Source of the DNA: Cladophialophora immunda | Taxonomy: Eukaryota > Ascomycota > Eurotiomycetes > Chaetothyriales > Herpotrichiellaceae | DNA length: 64,000 bases | Direction of reading: 5' to 3' | NCBI RefSeq assembly: GCF_000835495.1 | Contig: NW_015622543.1 | Coordinates: 3,634,463-3,698,462, forward strand | Shown: positions 29,061-39,763 of the stretch, piece after piece | Position numbering within the stretch: the first letter of the stretch is position 1 | How the letters are laid out: each line of letters opens with the position of its first letter | Position numbers and translations under genes: made by a program | Notes under the pieces: model-generated | What the model was told of the DNA's origin: nothing | What the model saw: only the letters and a program-made list of their open reading frames with translations | The model's database searches: none

Positions 29061-30530
29061 CAAGAATAGAGCGAGACCGGGATTTCTTCTCTCTGGGAGG
29101 TCCTGGTCCAGCAAGTGCGTCGTCCCGAATGCGCAAGAGATACCACGCACATTCCAACTCGGGTATGAATGATAGAGGAGCTCCACCATCACGGAGCCAA
29201 CGAATTATTGGGGTTCTACAGTGGCGTTTCAAAATGGGTGGATATTTTGAAGGGCGTTTATTGCAACGGATGGTTTCTTGTGTTTTCGAGTGTCAAATCT
29301 TCTGTTTTGTTTCTCGGCGGCGTCGGGCTCGACCCACAGGATGTGTTATATTCTGTCAGTGAGCGTTTCAGCGCAATCTACGTTGCAACCGAGGGAAGGC
29401 TGGTTTGACTTCTCACCAGGTGAGCTGGGTGGAATGGGTCGACGTTGTGCCAATACAAGGATCGGTGGGAAATATGCGAACCCGGGCTGGTCGGAGCTGG
29501 ACGTCAATTGGATAAGGGGTCTGCTTCTCGACAGATGGTTGGGGTTTGCGCTTGTCCCTCGCCGGTTTCCGAGGGGAAAGGTGCACAGGACGAGCCTTGG
29601 AGCTTGAGGCGCCACCAGAGGACCCGGCCAACTAGTCTGGGTAACCCAGTGGCAATCATCAGGCGGCACTGTTTTCTGAAATCATGGTATGCTCCGACGG
29701 ATCGGATCGGATTGGATGGACGAATTCCGAACGTGTTTTATGAATCCAAGGCCTTTCCCGACTGGAGAGGGCAGGCGACGCCCTGGCCCGGATCAGTGAC
29801 ATTGTATTTCCTCCGCCTCGATGACTTGGTGGCTGTTGCGGCGCACTGAGGAGCTTGGGCACTGGAAGATTATATAGTAAATGTATGATTTTGCCTCCGC
29901 AGCGCCGCGTCTGTTCCCTGGCGTTTTGTCTCGTTTCATCCCCCTTTCAGCCTCGTCGGAACACGGCGGCATTGACAGGCGAGCCTGGCAGCAACGGAAA
30001 ACGTCCTTGTGGGCAGGCATGAATACCTGCTAGGCCGAGAAGAAAAGCCACAAAGAAGGACGACGAAGATCATGCTCCATAATGTAGACAGAATAAGTGT
30101 TGAGTTTAGATCTGACCAACTTGTTGTTGCATTGTGCAGTGTGAATGCAGTAAATAGATGGATTATCAGCAGTAGACATTAACGTCAGCCTAAGGAGTGA
30201 CCAAGTGTGCGTGCGTGTGTAACTATTTTCAAAAAAAGGACGCCGCCGCCGATTCTTTCATCATGCAATGCATCATTTCCTCCGCCCTGCATTGCTGGAG
30301 TCCATGTTCCCGTAACAATGCATACCGATGCAATCTGCTGATTAAATGTGTCAAAATCATATTCCTCCCCTCCCCCCCCCTCTTGAATGTCACTGTTTTG
30401 ACGATTTCTCTCCTATTTTTTTTTTGGTTCGGGGAATTCGTTCCCCGATTTCCAGCGTATAGTCTATTCTTCATTCTCAGTTTTCTCGTACTTCACGTCG
30501 CCGTGATGAGTGGGCGGGGACTAGTTTTAT
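29061..30530. other. Intergenic, convergent ends of ATG13 and the WNDW protein
   Basis: This 1.5-kb stretch contains no ORF with recognisable features on either strand. It includes short T and C runs at 30368-30425. The 3' UTRs of both neighbours are expected here. Confidence 0.5.
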
Positions 30531-32066
30531 CTAGTTCTTCCACGTCGCGCTCGAACTTGGGGCCGAGCTCGGGCCGTGGCTCTTGCCCTGCCAGTCTTGC
30601 CATCCCCACGAGGTGCCGGTGGCAGAGCAGCTGGTCACCGTCGCGGTGGTGGTCTCCGACTCGGTCAAAGTCGTGGTCGCGGTTTCGGTAACGTACACGG
30701 TAGAGGCCGGCGCCGTCTCAGTCACGTACACAGTGGTCGTGGCGGTGGTGGGAGTGCAGGTGCTCGATTGCCAATCATTCCATCCGGCAGATTGAGAATG
30801 TTGTGGCGCGGGAGCAGGGCTAGTGGTAGGCTTCACAGGGGCGGGAGCACTAGACCACTCGCCCCAGCTTTGTGACGAAGCTGGAGCGGGAGCAGGAGCA
30901 CTAGACCACTCACCCCACGACTGAGAGGAGGAAGAAACCGGCGCGACAGAAGACGAAGTCCAATCATTCCAGCCCTTGCTAGTCGTAACCGGAGTGGTAT
31001 ACGGAGTCGTAGTTGCGGATGAAGACGTCCAGTCGTTCCAGCCCTTGCTGCTGGTGGTAGTGGGAATAACGGGGGTCGACGAGGATGTCCAATCGTTCCA
31101 GCCTTTGCTGCTGCTGGTAGTGGGAATAACGGGAGTCGACGAGCTCGTCCAGTCATTCCAGCCCTTGCTGCTGCTGGTAGTGGGAATAACGGGGGTCGAC
31201 GAGGATGTCCAGTCATTCCAGCCTTTGCTGCTGGTGGTAGTGGGAATAACGGGAGTCGACGAGGATGTCCAGTCATTCCAGCCTTTGCTGCTGGTGGTAG
31301 TAGGAATAACGGGAGTCGACGAGGATGTCCAATCGTTCCATCCCTTGCTGCTGCTGGTAGTTGTGCTTAGGGTAGTGGAAGAAGTGCTCGTCCAGTCATT
31401 CCAGCCTTTGCTGCTGCTGGTAGAAGTAGTGCTTGGAGTTGTGGTAGTCCAAGTCGAAGACGAAGTCCAGTCATTCCATCCTTTGCTGGAAGTCGTTGAG
31501 CTTGTGCTAGGTGTGGTGGTTGAAGACGAAGTCCAATCATTCCATCCTTTGCTAGAAGTCGTTGAGCTTGTGCTAGCAGTGGTGGTTGAAGACGAAGTCC
31601 AGTCATTCCAGCCCTTGCTAGAAGTCGTTGAGCTAGTGCTAGGTGTGGTTGTTGACGAAGACGAAGTCCAGTCATTCCAGCCCGAGCTGCTCGTTGTGCT
31701 GCTGGTAGTAGGAACCACAGGAGTCGTCGAGCTACTCGTCCAGTCATTCCAGCCCGAGCTGCTTGTTGTGCTGCTCGTGGCCGGGCTGGTCCATGTCGTG
31801 GACGGGCTCGTAGTGCTGGACTTTGAAGTCCAATCATTCCACGAGCTCGAGGGAGTTGTAGTCGTAGAGACAATAGTTGTGCTCTGAGATGTCCAATCAT
31901 TCCAGGTGGTGCTCGGGGTAGCAGTGGTAGAAGGATAGGTGGTAGTGGGCGCTACGCTGGTCGTGCTCGACGAGGCCCAGTCATTCCACGAGCTCTCTTG
32001 ACCGCGAGGCAAGACAGCGGAGAGAGCAGGAGCGAGCAGTGAAAATAGAACGATTGGCTTGGCCAT
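30531..32066 (-). CDS. Secreted Ser/Thr-rich protein with 17 WNDW repeats
   Basis: The preferred start is the ATG at 32066, giving 511 residues beginning with a clear signal peptide (MAKPIVLFSLLAPALSAVLPRG). An upstream in-frame ATG at 32168 would bury that signal. The mature chain is almost entirely Ser, Thr and Gly, punctuated by the tetrapeptide WNDW 17 times, each followed by T/S-S-S and a T/P/V stretch of 14-24 residues. Two WGEW variants and one WGWQDW occur near the C-terminus. Five central units are 20 residues long and nearly identical (GWNDWTSSSTPVIPTT). The last ~85 residues contain two cysteines and two TVYVTET blocks common in fungal wall proteins. No GPI signal is evident. Heavy O-mannosylation is expected. 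I do not know a named family; a wall, matrix or adhesive role is inference. Confidence 0.85.
   Translation of the reverse strand: MAKPIVLFSLLAPALSAVLPRGQESSWNDWASSSTTSVAPTTTYPSTTATPSTTWNDWTSQSTTIVSTTTTPSSSWNDWTSKSSTTSPSTTWTSPATSSTTSSSGWNDWTSSSTTPVVPTTSSTTSSSGWNDWTSSSSTTTPSTSSTTSSKGWNDWTSSSTTTASTSSTTSSKGWNDWTSSSTTTPSTSSTTSSKGWNDWTSSSTWTTTTPSTTSTSSSKGWNDWTSTSSTTLSTTTSSSKGWNDWTSSSTPVIPTTTSSKGWNDWTSSSTPVIPTTTSSKGWNDWTSSSTPVIPTTSSSKGWNDWTSSSTPVIPTTSSSKGWNDWTSSSTPVIPTTTSSKGWNDWTSSSATTTPYTTPVTTSKGWNDWTSSSVAPVSSSSQSWGEWSSAPAPAPASSQSWGEWSSAPAPVKPTTSPAPAPQHSQSAGWNDWQSSTCTPTTATTTVYVTETAPASTVYVTETATTTLTESETTTATVTSCSATGTSWGWQDWQGKSHGPSSAPSSSATWKN
31030..31380 (-). repeat. In-frame 60-bp minisatellite (about 5-6 copies)
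   Basis: Near-identical 60-bp units run in register from about 31030 to 31350, each encoding one 20-residue WNDW unit. Copies differ by single bases such as TCGTTCC versus TCATTCC. Copy number is likely to vary between strains. Confidence 0.9.
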
Positions 32067-34005
32067 GTTGGGCGAGGAGAACGAATGTGTGTATAACGAA
32101 ATGGAAAACAGCGAATGACAGGAGTGCTTGTAGAGAGGGAAAAAAATCTGACGGAGGGGAGCGGGCAAATACCTCTTTCTTATACCTACCTCTCACCACT
32201 GTTACCACGATCCATATAGATGAGCAACTCGATCGTCATCCAATACCCCGAAGGCGCAGCAGGGCAACGTCCCATCGATGGGAAAAGCTAACCCGGCTGA
32301 AAAGTGTACGTTGGGTCAAATTCTCCACCACGTGGAGGCCAAACGACGAGGATGACTCCAGTACCATGAGGAAAGCATCGGAGGCTGGGGTCCAACTGGG
32401 GCAGTTTAAGGCCGTCAGTCCATACTGGATGGTGAGTATACGCCTCGATGTGACAATTCCGGCCACCGTTATGTGAGCTTGGCGAGTCGTGTTGGGAGGC
32501 GAAGTATCGGTACGACCAGCTGTGGATTTTGGTCCGAGCCTGACTGTGGCAAGCATTGGTCCGCTACATCGGTATACCCGCTCCTTCTCTGGAAGTCAGA
32601 CCATTCTGTTTCTCTTATTTGTCCGTTGCTGGTCGAGTCAAATACTCAATATGGACAAAGCGTGGGTGGGAGGATTTGCAAGCACTGGTCGTCTGCGTAT
32701 GCAATGTCTCAGGAACGGTGGATCGTGGATGAGGATGTTCTTCCAGTCGCTTCCAACGTGCCCTGAAAAAAATGTCCATATGATCCACCTCACCGAGTGT
32801 TCCGAGTCCTGGATTTGACGTCAGGAGTGACCGCCTGCTGGGGCGATGGAGCAACTGTATTTTGTATACTGCAAATGAACGCATAGCCGTGCCTTGCGTC
32901 GGTGGCAGGAAGGTGGCATGGCACGCATGGCTGCGGAGAATTTTCTGCCCTTCCGAAAAGTCCCTGGCGTCCCTGGCATGTCTTAGACAAGGTGTGGCGC
33001 GCGGAGCTGGTCGAATCAGAATCGGCGAGAGCTGCTTCTAAATTTATCGCCCTGTGGCGAAGACAACACCATCGTTCGCCCAGCTGCGTGGCAGCGCCTT
33101 CGAAGATCCCGAGGTACCGAGAAAATGCAACGACAGTCGTTGGGTCGTATCCACTCAGCTCGCTTGTATCTCGATGCAAGCGCAACTGATGAAGTAAGAA
33201 TTTGGTCCCAGGTTGCTTATACCTCTCGTTTGAATGCCCAGAAAAGTGAGGGACACCCAGAAGTAATCAAGGAAGACTTGACTTTCGAGAGAATGCTACC
33301 CATTGCGTGGTGTCTGGTCAGAGCTTTCCATTTTATGTACTAGCGCAAGAGGAAGACTGCTCTAGGAGGGGGGGTTTGTTGAGACATTTTCCCCAAGAGA
33401 CCATTGACTCCTCAGGCATATATCAACCTGTTGGGTTATGTTGAATTGAACAAGATCACAAGGGCAGGTGTAGTGGATGGTGTAAAAAGAGCGCTGGTTT
33501 CTGGGTTGCCAACCGCAGCCTGTATGCTCTACAGTAGCGGCTTACTCCAGCGGAGCATACGATCGTGAAGCACAATAAGCCTGGATTGTGCGCAACACAC
33601 CAAGTTTGCACGTTACGCACGTTTCGCAATCACATGGCCTCGCCGTGAAGACGATGTAGCAACCAAGTCCAGTAATTCTTTCTCATCACGCACAACGCTG
33701 ACCGCAGCTGACTACGGCCTCATTTCTCCTTGACCGCGAAATGCAGGAGATCCTGCCTGGTCCCTAGACCCTCTCCGTCGTTGCTTGATCGCCTTGTGAG
33801 AGCTGGGTGAACCCCAAAAGGGCCAGACTCAGACAAAAGAACGGCTGAATCTGACTTGGGGCTCCTAGGGCCCTCCGCCCCAAGGCGGCCCGGCTTGAAA
33901 TTTGGGGAGCTGTTGCAACAAGACAGTGAGTACTTCTGAGAAGGCTGATAGGGTGGAGGCTGAAGAGTTTTAAGGCTGGGGCGGCGGACCTGGACCTTTG
34001 GCAAG
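32067..34005. promoter_or_regulatory. Divergent intergenic region, WNDW gene / MED22
   Basis: This 1.9-kb stretch lies between outward-facing starts. Small ORFs on both strands (for example minus 32790-33185) show no domain, signal or membrane segment. No repeats were noticed. Confidence 0.5.
32179..32184 (-). promoter_or_regulatory. Possible TATA element of the WNDW gene
   Basis: TATAAG, in the context GGTATAAGAAAG on the minus strand, lies about 113 bp upstream of the preferred ATG, with pyrimidine-rich leader between. The position fits a strong inducible promoter, but no transcript data are available. Confidence 0.3.
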
Positions 34006-34621
34006 ATGGAATCGACAGCCAAAAGAGATACAGCCTCGGACGCCGTGCCCACGGCCAAATTCTTACAAGGTATGTTTGCGCAGCCACTTGGGCAAGTATC
34101 ATTGGCCCCAAGCTCGTATTCTTCTCCCGACTCCTACCAGTGGCCTCGATCCAATGGATGTTCGTGGACTGTAATCACCAAACCGGTGTTCTGACAGCTG
34201 CCCTCCAGCCCGCATCACTGCTCTCTCAACGACCCTGATCAAGAGGCTCGAGAACATCCTCGCCGTGGCTCTCGATGACACAACCACGCAAACCGCCGCG
34301 GCGGCTGCAGGCACGGGCAATGCTCCCCCTCCACCATCACTGACAGACACGGCCGTCCAACAGTTCCAGCTCGACGTCGAATCGACAGCAATCGTCCGCG
34401 CAGCAGAGGAAATCATGATGCTGACGCGGACCATGAAGGAGATCTGGCTCTTTGGTGGACTGGACACTCTCAAAAGCGACCACGAAGGCCGCGATCTCAG
34501 CGGGCAGAACGAGGCAGCAAGGAGGAAGATGGAGGAAGACGTCAAGGCGGTGGAAGAAGGGTTCAAGAAGTTTCTAGAGAAGTACGAGACGACGCTCGAG
34601 GTGACTGAAAATAAAGAGTAA
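34006..34621 (+). CDS. MED22: Mediator complex subunit 22 (Srb6/Surf5 family)
   Basis: Exons 34006-34069 and 34209-34621 give 158 residues. The 139-nt intron (GTATGT to CTCCAG) joins FLQ|ARITALSTTLIKRLENIL in phase. The core QFQLDVESTAIVRAAEEIMMLTRTMKEIWLFGGLDTL is the Med22 signature, with the IWLFGGLDTL end particularly diagnostic. The C-terminus is a charged helix. Med22 sits in the Mediator head module and bridges activators to RNA polymerase II. An Ala/Pro-rich loop (TAAAAAGTGNAPPPPS) between the first helix and the signature is longer than in yeast. Length is normal for filamentous fungi. Confidence 0.92.
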
Positions 34622-34780
34622 CGGCTGTTATTCAAACATTCCTGGCTCACAATGGACCCTTCGCATTCTACACGTAACCATTCATAAGAGACCGATATCA
34701 AGGCATGTGTAATCGTCCCATCGTTGTTATCCTTGGTGCATCACGTTTGCCCTTGTACCCTGACGGGCGAGGCAAAGTGA

Positions 34781-35560
34781 TCAGTGTTCCTGGAGAAAAA
34801 TGAAACCGTCGCTGACTTGATGCCTCCCTCGGAGCAACCCCCTCTCTAGGCACGAATCTCTCTGTACCAAGGTATCAGCAAGGAGAACAAACGCAACATT
34901 TCCCATCAACTTGAACCAATATGATTTCCTCTCCAAGGACGGATCTTCTCTTTCAACCGTACGAAACGCATAAGCGGCGTTCCACGCTTGCTCCAATCGC
35001 GCAAGAGACAGAATGACCAGGTAGGTGCAGAATCCAAGCATAAGCACCGCGAAAACCTTGAGTGCCCCCGTTTCGCGGATGAATCGCGCCGCCACCAACC
35101 CCATACGCTGCATCAGGTAGATTTGGAGGAGCTGCCAGACCGTGGCGATGGTGATTTGCCGATCGAGTGCCGCAATTGAGGGGGTATCGACGAGAGCGGT
35201 TTGATGAAGGTCTGGGGCGGCTGTCGTAGGCGAGGAGCCTTCATTCTTTGCAGTGTTGTTCTCTGTGGTAGTTGACCGCAGGTCCGGCTCCTCATCCGCA
35301 CGCTCCATGGTATCTGCGGTGTACACCGGGGAGCCCTTCGAGGGCACTGGTGCGGGCAACTTCCAGGCTTTCGAGGACTTAGACCGACTTGACGCAGCCG
35401 CCGAAGCTGGAACTGGTGGTAGAGTCTCTATCAGACTCTCCATCTGTGACAGGCAGAGGACGCCGAACAGCACGATGAGCAGAGGATAGTAGATTACAAC
35501 CCAGTATCCATCATTGTCGGAGCGCGTGCTCATGGCACCGTCGACTGTGCTGCAGGTCAT
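34781..35560 (-). CDS. Small membrane protein of unknown function
   Basis: An open frame of 259 residues starts MTCSTVDGAMSTRSD; a second ATG ten residues in (MSTRSDNDGYWVV) is equally plausible. Hydrophobic segments are at ~20-40 (VVIYYPLLIVLFGVLCL), ~140-160 (VWQLLQIYLMQRMGLVAA), ~168-190 (LKVFAVLMLGFCTYLVILSLA) and ~215-230 (LMGNVAFVLLADTL). A long polar loop rich in Ser, Pro and Thr separates the first two. The last ~30 residues are basic and less convincing, so a 3' intron near the GTACAG after ADTL is possible. I recognise no family. It faces MED22 tail to tail with 160 bp between. Confidence 0.6.
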   Translation of the reverse strand: MTCSTVDGAMSTRSDNDGYWVVIYYPLLIVLFGVLCLSQMESLIETLPPVPASAAASSRSKSSKAWKLPAPVPSKGSPVYTADTMERADEEPDLRSTTTENNTAKNEGSSPTTAAPDLHQTALVDTPSIAALDRQITIATVWQLLQIYLMQRMGLVAARFIRETGALKVFAVLMLGFCTYLVILSLARLEQAWNAAYAFRTVEREDPSLERKSYWFKLMGNVAFVLLADTLVQRDSCLERGLLRGRHQVSDGFIFLQEH

Positions 35561-36828
35561 CTTTCCGCGCGGATTGATTGAGCAGGGCCGGCGAAGGCTG
35601 TCAAGATCATTTTACCACTGATAGGCGCATATATGCCGTTGAAGAATGATTGCGATTCTGTTGACCAAGAAACAGCCTGAACGAGTCATTCCGGCTGCCA
35701 CTACGTAGGCAGGCAGCTATCTGACCATCTACCTTAGGTACAGTCCATACATAGAAGATCTCCCCAGGTAGCTTTCGGGATGCCGTCCCGCCGGGGTTCT
35801 GATCTCCCAAGGGCTGCAGTCGCTGTCACAGCTACAAGTACATCGGTGGCCCTGGCTGACTTGCCTGCCTACAAGGGTAGGTACATGCAGGCGGGGGTAT
35901 CAACATTTCTGGGTACTCGATTACCTTATTGCCTACCCAAGGTACCGTGGTCCCTAGGGAAAGTACCATTGACGCTCGCTGGTGGCGCCAAAAAGCTGTT
36001 CCCCCGCTCGGGCAGCAGCACAGCCTCCTCAAGACCAATCAACTCTTTCTGTAGGACTACCTGCTCGTGTTACTAGGTAGATACCAAGGGTGAAGGTATT
36101 GGGTACTTCAGGCACCGAGGCATTGAATCAATCGTGGCCCCGTATCCGCGGTCTAGCCTGTGGGGAGTCTGGGTTCTGGACTCTGGACTCTGGAATCCGG
36201 ACCAGCTGCGGCGATAACTTTTCCATTGAATTATGTGGTTCTGTATGTCGTCGCGATGAGGGTCTAGACCATCCCCCATCTCCATCTAGGATGGCGCCCC
36301 TTCAATTTCGATCGAAAAACACATCTTGCTATCGCACATCACATCACCTCACATCGCAAGGTTCTCTGCGATCTACCAATACCTATCCGCGGGCGCGTTA
36401 CGTACATATGTACCTAACCCACCCAGGTGCAGCTGCGTAGAGTGCAGGTAGCCGATGGACAGTACCTAAGGTCTACCGCGTCATCTCGAGGTGATCTGCC
36501 TCAACCGAGCGCGCTTGACTTTTGTCTCACTCTCTTACTCACTCTTCCTTCTCCGTACCCCTAACTCAGAGACGGAGAAACGTAAGAGAAGGACGGAAAG
36601 GAGGACGAGAGACCGAGATCTGAATGACTGTGGTGACCTGAACCTGAAAAAAAAAAAAATACCTACGTTGGTTCCTTCACTTTCACAGGACCATACGATA
36701 AGACATCAACACCCTTCAACACTGGGGCCAATCAACATACCTGATTCTCTACGACTCGATTTACGACAGGCCTCCAGCAAAAAAAAATCCACAAACATCA
36801 CGCGGCGGCGGGCTCAGGAAAGAGAACA
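35561..36828. promoter_or_regulatory. Intergenic region and DHFR leader, rich in GGTA/TACC motifs
   Basis: This 1.27-kb stretch has no supported ORF. From 35730 to 36490 it has many TACCTA, TAGGTA and GGTAC words, including AAGGTACC and a perfect palindrome GTACATATGTAC at 36402-36413. A run of 13 A lies at 36647-36659. The right 250 bp are A-rich and C-rich leader before the DHFR start. Confidence 0.5.
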
Positions 36829-38244
36829 ATGTCCGTGCCGACACCACCGTCCACCACGCTCTCAGCTCCGCCGTCGCCCACGGAGCTGGCCACGCCAAGG
36901 CTCCCGCCCAACTTCGACAGTGACAGCGAGGAAGCGGACGAAGACCCCGAAATGCTCTCGCCCTCCTCGAAACGCATCATCAAGACCACCACGACCATTG
37001 TCAAGCCCATCTTCATGCGGCCCAAGCCCATCTACCTCATCGTCGCCACGTCGCTGAATCCGCCCATGGGCATCGGGCACCAGGGCAGGTTACCCTGGCC
37101 GCCGATCAAGGCGGACATGGCCTTTTTCAAGACCGTCACGTCTCACGTCCCCGAAGTCGCCAAGGACTCTTCACACCCAGAGTCTTCTTCTTCTTCCTCA
37201 GCGGCGCCGCCGGGCACGCTCAATGCCGTGGTCATGGGCCGCAAGACGTGGGAGAGCATCCCCGCCAAATTCCGGCCGCTGGCAGGACGACTGAACGTGA
37301 TCATCACGCGCTCCGACTCCGAGCAGCTGGGGCGGAAGATCCTGCAGGAGCTGAAATCCGCGGGCAAGGGCAGCGCGGATGCCGCGTCGCAGTGGGAGCT
37401 GCACACCCTGCCGCCGCCCAAGCCCAGCGTGCGGATCAAGCTCAACTCGACGTCCAAGCGAGCCGCCGAGCGACGGCCCAGCACGATGCTCGTCCCACCG
37501 GCGGCGGCGGCGGCGGCGTCGGCGGTATCGCCCATCCTCATCTCCGCCTCCCTACCCTCGACACTCTCCTTGCTCTCCTCGCAAGCACCGATCCAGATCC
37601 CACCGCCGCCCACCGCCACCGCGCCCACTTCAGCCCCGGGCGGACCGTCGCGAGACCTCTCGCCATCCCTCTCGATCCACAAGATCTTCTGCATCGGCGG
37701 CGCCGAGATCTACCGGCAGGTCCTGGCGCTGTCGTCCGCCAACCTGCACACGCCCACCACCCCGGCCGGGAGCGAGACGGGGACGGACACCGAGGGCGAG
37801 ACCGGCGGTGACGGCGGCGGCAAGCACTTCGACGTGAGGATCCTGCAGACCCAGATCCGCCGGCGCCGCGGCGGCGGCGGGGGCCCGAATGCGACGACGA
37901 CGACGACAACGGCCGACGACGGGGACGGGGACGATTTCGAGTGCGACACCTTCTTTCCCGACCTCCTGCCTTCGCCGCACTCGCGCGTCAAGTCCGCCAA
38001 GTGGAAGCACGTCGCGCAGGCCAAAGTCCAGGAGTGGATCGGCGACGACGTGGAGCTGCCTCAGCACCTGGGCAGGCGGAAGCAGAGCATCGCGGATGAC
38101 GCTGCCGGGCAGGATGAGAGCGAAGGGGACGAGGAGGAAGAGGAAGACGAGGTCATGCCGGCGGATAGCAGTGGGAAGGAGTTGTGGCTGAAGGACGAAA
38201 AGGCTGGTGTTGAGATCCGCGTCGTGGGTTGGGAGAGGAGGTGA
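36829..38244 (+). CDS. Dihydrofolate reductase with large insertions
   Basis: A single exon encodes 471 residues, more than twice the usual DHFR (about 190-230). The core is intact but widely spaced: [24 protein letters not shown] (~66-90), [20 protein letters not shown] (~130), [27 protein letters not shown] (~282), [11 protein letters not shown] (~332), CDTFFPDL (~371) and a C-terminal strand [14 protein letters not shown]. Between them sit low-complexity blocks rich in Ala, Pro, Thr and acidic residues, plus a 60-residue disordered N-terminus. DHFR reduces dihydrofolate to tetrahydrofolate with NADPH for thymidylate and purine synthesis. The usual fungal catalytic Glu after LPW appears as Asp (KADMAFF). 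Single-copy target of antifolates. GC is clearly higher than in neighbours. Confidence 0.93.
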   Translation: MSVPTPPSTTLSAPPSPTELATPRLPPNFDSDSEEADEDPEMLSPSSKRIIKTTTTIVKPIFMRPKPIYLIVATSLNPPMGIGHQGRLPWPPIKADMAFFKTVTSHVPEVAKDSSHPESSSSSSAAPPGTLNAVVMGRKTWESIPAKFRPLAGRLNVIITRSDSEQLGRKILQELKSAGKGSADAASQWELHTLPPPKPSVRIKLNSTSKRAAERRPSTMLVPPAAAAAASAVSPILISASLPSTLSLLSSQAPIQIPPPPTATAPTSAPGGPSRDLSPSLSIHKIFCIGGAEIYRQVLALSSANLHTPTTPAGSETGTDTEGETGGDGGGKHFDVRILQTQIRRRRGGGGGPNATTTTTTADDGDGDDFECDTFFPDLLPSPHSRVKSAKWKHVAQAKVQEWIGDDVELPQHLGRRKQSIADDAAGQDESEGDEEEEEDEVMPADSSGKELWLKDEKAGVEIRVVGWERR

Positions 38245-38533
38245 CCCCTTCCTGGCAGTTGGTGAATATGGGTTTTGTCTTGCGCAAGCATTACATTTGA
38301 TACGAAGCGGACCACGCAAATATGATGATATCTCGTATAGCAGAAGAGTCGCGAATAAACCGTTGATGTCCCTCGTATTCGTCGTCAAAGGAAATGTCCC
38401 GACTGGCCAGGCGGTTCATGACCCAGGTACAATACCCATGTAGGCATAGTGTCTCATCCAGTCCCTCATCCCCTTCCTTGACACTGGCGTCCCGTCATCC
38501 CCGACTACTTGTCAACATGTTCCCAGCACGGAC

Positions 38534-39763
38534 TCAGTAGTCATCATTTCCTGCACCACGTCTCTTCTCCGCACCTCGTTCCTCCAGCTTGTTGCTTCCG
38601 AACATGCTGCCCGCCTTCTCCATCATTTTGCCCACGGTAGAGTCTTTCTTGCCACTTGAGCTATCATCATCGTAGCCGCCGCCGCTGCTGCCGCCGAAGC
38701 CGCCGCGCTCTTGATCCTGGGTGCGGCCGGAGCCCATTCCCTGCAAGTCTAGTTGTCAGTACCATGTTCGAGACCATGCGGATCAGTTGCAACAGGGAAG
38801 TGCTCACGTAATCATTGTCACGGCCTGAAGAAGTGCCTCCGGTTCGGGTTGCGTCGCCATAAGTATCATCGGTGCCTTTTCCCCAGGTCAGATGCTGTCA
38901 AGACATGTCATGAAGGGTCCGTACCGAGTCCACCTGAAGTTCCACCCGAAGAGCTGAAATCGTCTCCGCGACGGCCAATGCTATCATCTCCGTAGCCACG
39001 GCCGCCGCCACCGGTATTGGAGCGATAAGTGTCGTCGCTTGCACCGAAGCCGCCAGATGATTGAGCTTCGGTCCTGCCACTCCCCAAGCCTATTACACAA
39101 GGTTAGCTTGGGATATCGAACACGGCAGACAACCCTCACCATATTCATTGTCACGGCCAGTGCTTCGGCCACCAGTGGTTGTGGAATCTCCATAGGTGTC
39201 ATCGGTCCCTAGACCACCGCCGGTGCGGCCACTACCTCCATAACCTCCAGAGGTATCACGGGTCCCGGAGCTGTAGGTATCATCGCTTGCGCCAAAGCCA
39301 CCGGCGTCTTGTGTGCCAGTCCTGCCACTGCCCATGCCTACATGTAAGTTTAGTTCAATGGAGTCTTGCTGGGAGTCGACGACAGCCCACCGAATTCGTT
39401 GTCCCGGCCAGTGCTTCTGCCGCCAGTAGCAGTGGAGTCGCCGTAGGTGTCATCAGTCCCTAGACCGCCACCAGTCTTTCGACCGTAGCTATCACCGTCA
39501 CCGCGCCCGGACGACTAGCGTTGTATGAGTACCGAGGGAAGAGTGTCAGAAGGGAAGAGCATACACCATAGCTGTCGTCGCCATAGCCGCCTCCTTGACG
39601 TCCGCTAGAGCCCTAGCTTTCAGTCAGTTTGAGGTTTCGGTGAACTTCTGGCGTGACCTACGTAGCTATCGTCACCATAGCCACCACCGCGTCGCTAGAG
39701 CATGTCAGCAGAGTGCCTGAACAGCTTCGAGCCAGGTCATACGTCGTCATCGTTATAAGACAT
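38534..39763 (-). CDS. Gly/Asp/Tyr-rich repeat protein, eight exons (stress-protein-like)
   Basis: Minus-strand exons are 39763-39743, 39694-39662, 39612-39565, 39514-39391, 39337-39140, 39089-38925, 38875-38808 and 38740-38534, summing to 864 nt (287 residues). It starts MSYNDDD, continues with RRGGGYGDDSYG-type units, then three ~65-residue repeats with GGLGTDDTYGDST, GGRSTGRDNEYG and GSGRT...GGFGASDDTY, and ends DSTVGKMMEKAGSMFG followed by KLEERGAEKRRGAGNDDY. Composition and termini recall DDR48-like and other hydrophilic fungal stress proteins; the C-terminal helix resembles CsbD-like modules. Introns of similar phase fall at the same point (after the RDNEYG motif) in successive repeats. 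A CCCCT stress-element core lies about 80 bp upstream (39840-39844). Function is inferred only from composition. Confidence 0.82.

Noticed and set aside
30976..31887. 303-codon plus-strand ORF opposite the WNDW gene
   Set aside because: It is the complement of the tandem repeat, rich in Val/Leu/Gln only because of the opposite codons. The minus frame has a signal peptide and coherent composition.
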